Notes under the pieces: model-generated
Told to the model about the DNA's origin: nothing
Database searches by the model: none
What the model saw: the letters and a program-made list of their open reading frames with translations, nothing else
Source: DATKSS01 sp049582065
GTDB lineage: Bacteria; Chloroflexota; Dormibacteria; Dormibacterales; Dormibacteraceae
Assembly: GCA_049582065.1 (NCBI GenBank)
Contig: JBAUTF010000371.1
Location: 1-33,112, forward strand
Length of the DNA stretch: 33,112 nucleotides
Direction: 5' to 3'
Position numbers and translations under genes: made by a program
In this document: positions 29,732-33,112 of the stretch, in pieces
Numbering within the stretch: position 1 is the stretch's first letter
Layout of the letters: every line of letters starts with the position of its first letter

Positions 29732-30165
29732 GCCTTCACGTAGGCGATCACGGCCCTCGCCTCGGCCACCACCTGCCCGTTGGCCTGCTCGACCGTCGTC
29801 TCGCAAAAAGCGAGCCGTCGCGTGCGATGGCGGACGGTCGCGCGCGCGACGAGCCGTCCCGGGCGCGCCGGGCGGAGGAAGTCGACCTTGAGGTCAGCGG
29901 TGACCGTCGTCTCGCCCTCTTCGGCGGCCGTGAACGCAGCCGACGCGAGAGCTTCGTCGGCGAGCGTCGCGATCGCCCCGCCGTGCACGACGGTGCCGCG
30001 TGAGGTGGGAAACCCATGCGACTCGGCCGTCAGGTTGCCCTCGAGCACGAGCTTCCCGTGGCCCAGCTCGACGATCCTCGTCCCGATGTTGGCGACCATG
30101 CCGGTGGTCGCCCACTCCCTGTACATCTCGGGCAGCGCTCTGACGCCGTACGGCTCTTCTGACAT
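29728..30165 (-). CDS. PaaI-type hotdog thioesterase
   Basis: The 145-aa protein has a single hotdog domain (4HBT/PaaI). The active helix segment TVVHGGAIATLADEALASAA is typical: HGG at the helix start and Asp/Glu near its end, which hydrolyse acyl- or aryl-CoA thioesters. DLKVDFLRPARPGRLVARA is the conserved central strand pair. The natural thioester is unknown, but an acyl-CoA synthetase gene lies 1 kb downstream. The ATG at 30165 has GGGAG 9 nt upstream; the open frame to 30249 is basic and non-homologous. It overlaps the propeller gene by 4 bp tail-to-tail. Confidence 0.87.
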   Translation of the reverse strand: MSEEPYGVRALPEMYREWATTGMVANIGTRIVELGHGKLVLEGNLTAESHGFPTSRGTVVHGGAIATLADEALASAAFTAAEEGETTVTADLKVDFLRPARPGRLVARATVRHRTRRLAFCETTVEQANGQVVAEARAVIAYVKA

Positions 30166-30265
30166 CACATGGAACTCCCAGCGAAATCGAGGTGCGGCGG
30201 GTCTCTGAGCGGCCAGGCGCTTCTTCAGTCCGAGCACGGATGCCGGCACCCCGTGGTTAGAAGGT

Positions 30266-30271
30266 TAATCT
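30266..30271 (+). promoter_or_regulatory. -10 element for the IolE-like gene
   Basis: TAATCT ends 7 nt before the GTG at 30279; no SD is present. Confidence 0.5.
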
Positions 30272-30278
30272 CTGCGCG

Positions 30279-31202
30279 GTGATCTCTCGCAGCGCGCGCG
30301 CCATCCCGGGCCTGCGGTCGTCCCGCGGCCGGTCCGTGCACCACCTGGCCCTGTCGCCCTCGTGCTGGGGCGTCGGCGAATCGCGAGACGCGGGCCATCA
30401 GCTCGAGGTCGAGCGGGTCCTCTCCGAGGCGGCCGCCGTCGGTGAAGGCGCGATCACCGCGGGACCGTCCGGCTTCCTGCCAGACAAGAGCGACCAGGCG
30501 AAGGCCCTGCTGCGCAGGCACAGGCTGCAGGTGGTCGCAGGCCAGGTCCGCGCCGTACTGCACCATCACGAGATCCGCGGGCCCGAGATGGCGCACATAG
30601 ACGGGCAAGCCAGCTGGCTTTCGGCCCTCGGCGCCGACACGCTGGTGCTGTCCGCGATCCCCGACCGCACGTCGAAAAGCGCGCGCGGGATGGTGCTGTC
30701 GAACGCCGAGTGGGCCCACTTGCTGCACCTGGTCGGGTCGGTCGAGCACGTCACCGCGCGGCACAAGATGCGGGTCGCGGTCCAGCCGCGCTTCGGCAGC
30801 ATCATTGAGGGCCCTGAGGACATCGAGCGGCTGCTGGTCGGGTCAGAGGCCGGTCTCTGCCTCGACATCGCGCACCTCGTGCTCGCAGGCGCTGACCCCA
30901 TCGAGGTCCTCGAGCTCGCAGGGAGCCGCATCCGCCACGTTCATCTGAACGACGTCGATCCACAGCTGGCGCGCCAGGTGAGCGACGGCTCGGTGGATTA
31001 CGACGAGGCGGTCGAGATCGGCCTCTACCGACCGCTTGGCGAAGGGAGAGCGCCGGTCGCAAGGGTGATCGAAGCGCTGCGCAGGGCGAACTATCGCGGC
31101 TGGTACACCCTCCAGCAGGAGACGCGCCTTGCCTCGGCTGACGACCGGCCCCTCGGCCGCATCAGCCGCTCCCTCGAATACCTGCTGCCTCTTCTCTCCT
31201 AA
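30279..31202 (+). CDS. IolE-like sugar-isomerase-fold TIM barrel protein
   Basis: The 307-aa protein resembles the xylose-isomerase-like TIM barrels (AP_endonuc_2), closest in pattern to inosose dehydratase IolE: LSPSCWGVGESRDAGHQLEV, GPSGFLPDKSD, LDIAHLVLAGADP (Asp and His ligands), RHVHLNDVD (His) and RGWYTLQQET (Glu). Two expected features differ: the Glu usually found before GPxGFLP reads AITAGP, and the strand that normally carries a His/Glu (H-P-x-x-G-T) reads QPRFGS. The metal site is therefore incomplete, so activity may be altered or lost. The first about 25 residues are basic and may not belong to the fold. No other inositol genes are nearby. Confidence 0.75.
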   Translation: MISRSARAIPGLRSSRGRSVHHLALSPSCWGVGESRDAGHQLEVERVLSEAAAVGEGAITAGPSGFLPDKSDQAKALLRRHRLQVVAGQVRAVLHHHEIRGPEMAHIDGQASWLSALGADTLVLSAIPDRTSKSARGMVLSNAEWAHLLHLVGSVEHVTARHKMRVAVQPRFGSIIEGPEDIERLLVGSEAGLCLDIAHLVLAGADPIEVLELAGSRIRHVHLNDVDPQLARQVSDGSVDYDEAVEIGLYRPLGEGRAPVARVIEALRRANYRGWYTLQQETRLASADDRPLGRISRSLEYLLPLLS

Positions 31203-31206
31203 GCCA

Positions 31207-32733
31207 TTAGATCTTGCGCCCGGCGCCGGCCCAGTAGCGATCCCGGATCTGCCGTTTCAGTAGCTTGCCCGCCGCATCGCGCGGCAGCTCGTCGACGAAG
31301 TCGACCGTCCGCGGCTTCTTGTAGCCGGCCAGGCGCTCGCCGCAGAACCTGATCAGGTCCTCCGCCGACGCGCTCATGCCTGAGCGGAGCTGGACGATTG
31401 CCTTGACCGATTCGCCCCACTGGTCGTCGGGCACGCCGATGACCGCCGCATCCATCACCGCCGGGTGGGCGTGCAGCACCGCCTCAACCTCGGCCGGGTA
31501 GATGTTGGTGCCGCCTGATATGACCATGTCTATCTGACGGTCGCAGATGAAGTAGTAGCCCTCGGAGTCCCTGTACGCGATGTCCCCAACCGAGAAGAAA
31601 CCGTCGTGCAGGCTCTTGCCCGTCGCGTCGGGCCGGTGGTAATACTCGGCCAGCCACGAGTTGCGGACCATCAGCTCGCCCGGCTCATCGGGGGCCGCCT
31701 CCACGCCATCGGCCGTCACCAGCCTGAGCTCCTGTCCGGGCACCGCAGTGCCGCACGAGCCCGGCTTGCGCAGCTGGTCCTCCGGCCGGAGCACCGTGTT
31801 GATGCCGGTCTCGGTCGCGCCGTAGAACTCCCACAGCACGCGGCCGAGCACCGATTCGGCCCGCACCTTCAACGCGTAAGGGCATGGCGCGGCGCCGAGC
31901 ACCAGCGCTCTGATCGACGACAGGTCGCGCGGCTTCCTCTCCTGCTCGTCGACCAGTCGCTGCAGGAGGGTGGGGGCCATGAATGTGGTCGTCACTCGGT
32001 GCCGCTCGATGAGGTCGAGCGCGCCCGCGGCCTCGAACTTCGACTGGAGCACCACGCTCGATCCGAGCAGCGAATGCAGGGCCGTGAAGAACGACACCGC
32101 GCTGTGGTAGCCCGGGCCGCAGGTCAGGTGAACGTCGGACTGGTTGAGCTCGAAGATCGAAATGATCTGCAAGACGTTCTCGATGTTCACGCCGTGCGGC
32201 CGCCAGGCGCCTTTCGGGTGGCCGGTGGTGCCGGACGTGTAGATCATCGAGGGGCCGAGCCCGCCACCACCCGTCCCCTGCAGAGGCGCGTCCGTCGACC
32301 CGTCGATCAGCGCTCGATAGCTCAGCCACCCGGGCGGCGCCGCCTCTCCAATCGCGACGAAACGCGGATCCCCGGTGACCTCCTTGCGCGCGGCTTCGAC
32401 GACCTCGGCATGATCCGGCCCGGCCAGCACGACCTTCGCGCCGGAGTCGTTCAACACATAGGCGACCTCCGAGCCACGAAGCCGGTAGTTCACTGGGACG
32501 ATCACGACGCCCGAGCGGCGCAGGCCGCTCGCGACCTCGAACGTCTCCACCGAGTTGAACGACATCACTGCGACTCGGTCCTCCGCCGCGCACCCAATGC
32601 CTGCGAACGCGTGCGCCACGCGGTTCGCCCTTCTATCCAGCGCCGCGAAGGTCAGCGCGCGGTCGCCAAGGAAGACGGCGGCCTTGTCCGGAGTCGACTC
32701 CGCATGGCTCGCGAGAAAATCGAAGCCGGCCAC
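31207..32733 (-). CDS. AMP-forming acyl-CoA synthetase
   Basis: The 508-aa enzyme activates a carboxylic acid as acyl-AMP and transfers it to CoA (ANL superfamily, fatty-acyl-CoA ligase type). The phosphate loop is YTSGTTGHPKGA (165-176); YGATETG is motif A5, GDIAYRDSEGYYFICDRQ with the ribose Asp follows, and the hinge IDMVISGGTNIYPAEVE is intact; Lys490 in AAGKLLKR is the likely adenylation Lys. Length and motifs are complete. Chain length cannot be told. The GTG start has TAAGCT 6 nt upstream. It ends 5 bp from the convergent IolE-like gene. Confidence 0.92.
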   Translation of the reverse strand: MAGFDFLASHAESTPDKAAVFLGDRALTFAALDRRANRVAHAFAGIGCAAEDRVAVMSFNSVETFEVASGLRRSGVVIVPVNYRLRGSEVAYVLNDSGAKVVLAGPDHAEVVEAARKEVTGDPRFVAIGEAAPPGWLSYRALIDGSTDAPLQGTGGGGLGPSMIYTSGTTGHPKGAWRPHGVNIENVLQIISIFELNQSDVHLTCGPGYHSAVSFFTALHSLLGSSVVLQSKFEAAGALDLIERHRVTTTFMAPTLLQRLVDEQERKPRDLSSIRALVLGAAPCPYALKVRAESVLGRVLWEFYGATETGINTVLRPEDQLRKPGSCGTAVPGQELRLVTADGVEAAPDEPGELMVRNSWLAEYYHRPDATGKSLHDGFFSVGDIAYRDSEGYYFICDRQIDMVISGGTNIYPAEVEAVLHAHPAVMDAAVIGVPDDQWGESVKAIVQLRSGMSASAEDLIRFCGERLAGYKKPRTVDFVDELPRDAAGKLLKRQIRDRYWAGAGRKI

Positions 32734-32739
32734 GGGGTC

Positions 32740-32745
32740 AGCTTA
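32740..32745 (-). promoter_or_regulatory. -10 element for the acyl-CoA synthetase gene
   Basis: TAAGCT on the minus strand ends 6 nt before the GTG at 32733 and overlaps the 3' end of the preceding gene. It suggests the synthetase has its own leaderless transcript. Confidence 0.4.
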
Positions 32746-33112
32746 AGTCGGTTTGGGCGAAGAGCTTGGCGCCGGGCTCGAGCACAGCGCGCTGCCGCCA
32801 AGCCCGATCGTGGCCGGCGTCGGCGCGACGCTGCCTGTGATCACGACGCGGTAGCGATAACAACCTCCGAGGAGCGCCCACGTGTCGGAAGGAGCCCAGT
32901 GGTGAAACACCACGCCGGCCGCCAGCGGGGGATATTTGGCGAGCACGGCGGCGGTCGCGTCGGCGATCGAGGCTATGGGCGACACCCTGGTCGAATCGAA
33001 CTGCCACAAATAGACCTTGGTGAGGGGCCGGGCCTCCGGCGTGTCGGCCGCCGCGGGCAGCATGGTGGCCGCCAGCAGGCCGTCGACCACGGCCTGAGGG
33101 CCGGGGCCGGCC
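32743..33112 (-). CDS. Hypothetical protein, 5' end outside the window
   Basis: At least 122 C-terminal residues are seen; the frame is open to the window edge, so the true start may lie beyond it (a GTG at 33090 is the first internal candidate). The sequence has TKVYLWQFDSTRVSPIASIA, HHWAPSDTWALLGGCYRYRV and a Ser/Pro tail ending in SSPKPT. I do not recognise a family. No membrane segment is visible in this part. The stop is 9 bp before the GTG of the acyl-CoA synthetase, on the same strand, so co-transcription is possible. Confidence 0.55.
   Translation of the reverse strand, partial: AGPGPQAVVDGLLAATMLPAAADTPEARPLTKVYLWQFDSTRVSPIASIADATAAVLAKYPPLAAGVVFHHWAPSDTWALLGGCYRYRVVITGSVAPTPATIGLGGSALCSSPAPSSSPKPT

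Overview
The window is high-GC bacterial chromosome with densely packed genes, many GTG and TTG starts, and many starts without a Shine-Dalgarno (SD) sequence that sit 6-8 nt after a -10-like hexamer. That promoter style, together with ComB-like, LarC and fused-ATPase ECF genes, suggests an uncultivated soil-type Chloroflexota, Dormibacterota or Actinomycetota relative. The lineage is inference; there is no rRNA or marker gene here to settle it.

Left edge (1-1807): a large serine recombinase at the end of an integrated element, abutting the 3' remnant of a VirB4/TraC-like conjugation ATPase gene, which looks like the target it split. 1827-3542: a gene of unknown function, a monoacylglycerol-lipase-like hydrolase and a small membrane protein. 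3522-7298 (minus): acetyltransferase, then a PadR-regulated unit of repressor, 14-helix drug exporter and alpha/beta hydrolase, with an AT-rich palindromic operator over the promoter. 7359-11665: folate and one-carbon genes folB, folD and folC with an uninterrupted larC inside, then a PspC-domain protein. 11662-13189 (minus): small membrane protein, SDR oxidoreductase and a four-helix membrane protein. 13332-16099: HxlR regulator, zinc ribbon plus degenerate GGDEF protein, histidine phosphatase, cupin and a ComB-like phosphatase.

16080-20250 is the most interesting region. A cobalamin riboswitch is followed by a switchable hairpin over the ribosome binding site of a lipoprotein resembling the transcobalamin-like DUF4430 fold. 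Then come EcfT, a fused double EcfA ATPase, an S component and a YjbR-like protein, all closely spaced or overlapping. I read it as a B12-repressed ECF importer of cobalamin or a precursor, with its own surface-anchored binding protein.

20122-24839: a flavin disulfide reductase of the Lpd/MerA superfamily, then an OpuC-type compatible-solute ABC importer with its ATPase gene divergent from two permeases and a binding lipoprotein. 24849-33112: DinB-like protein, lipoate-ligase-family protein, MFS transporter, a decayed phosphoesterase gene, acetyltransferase, membrane-anchored Asp-box propeller, hotdog thioesterase, an IolE-like TIM barrel lacking usual metal ligands, an acyl-CoA synthetase, and an unidentified gene cut by the window edge. 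No rRNA, tRNA, CRISPR array or intact insertion sequence was seen, and no stretch over 300 bases lacks a gene or riboswitch.
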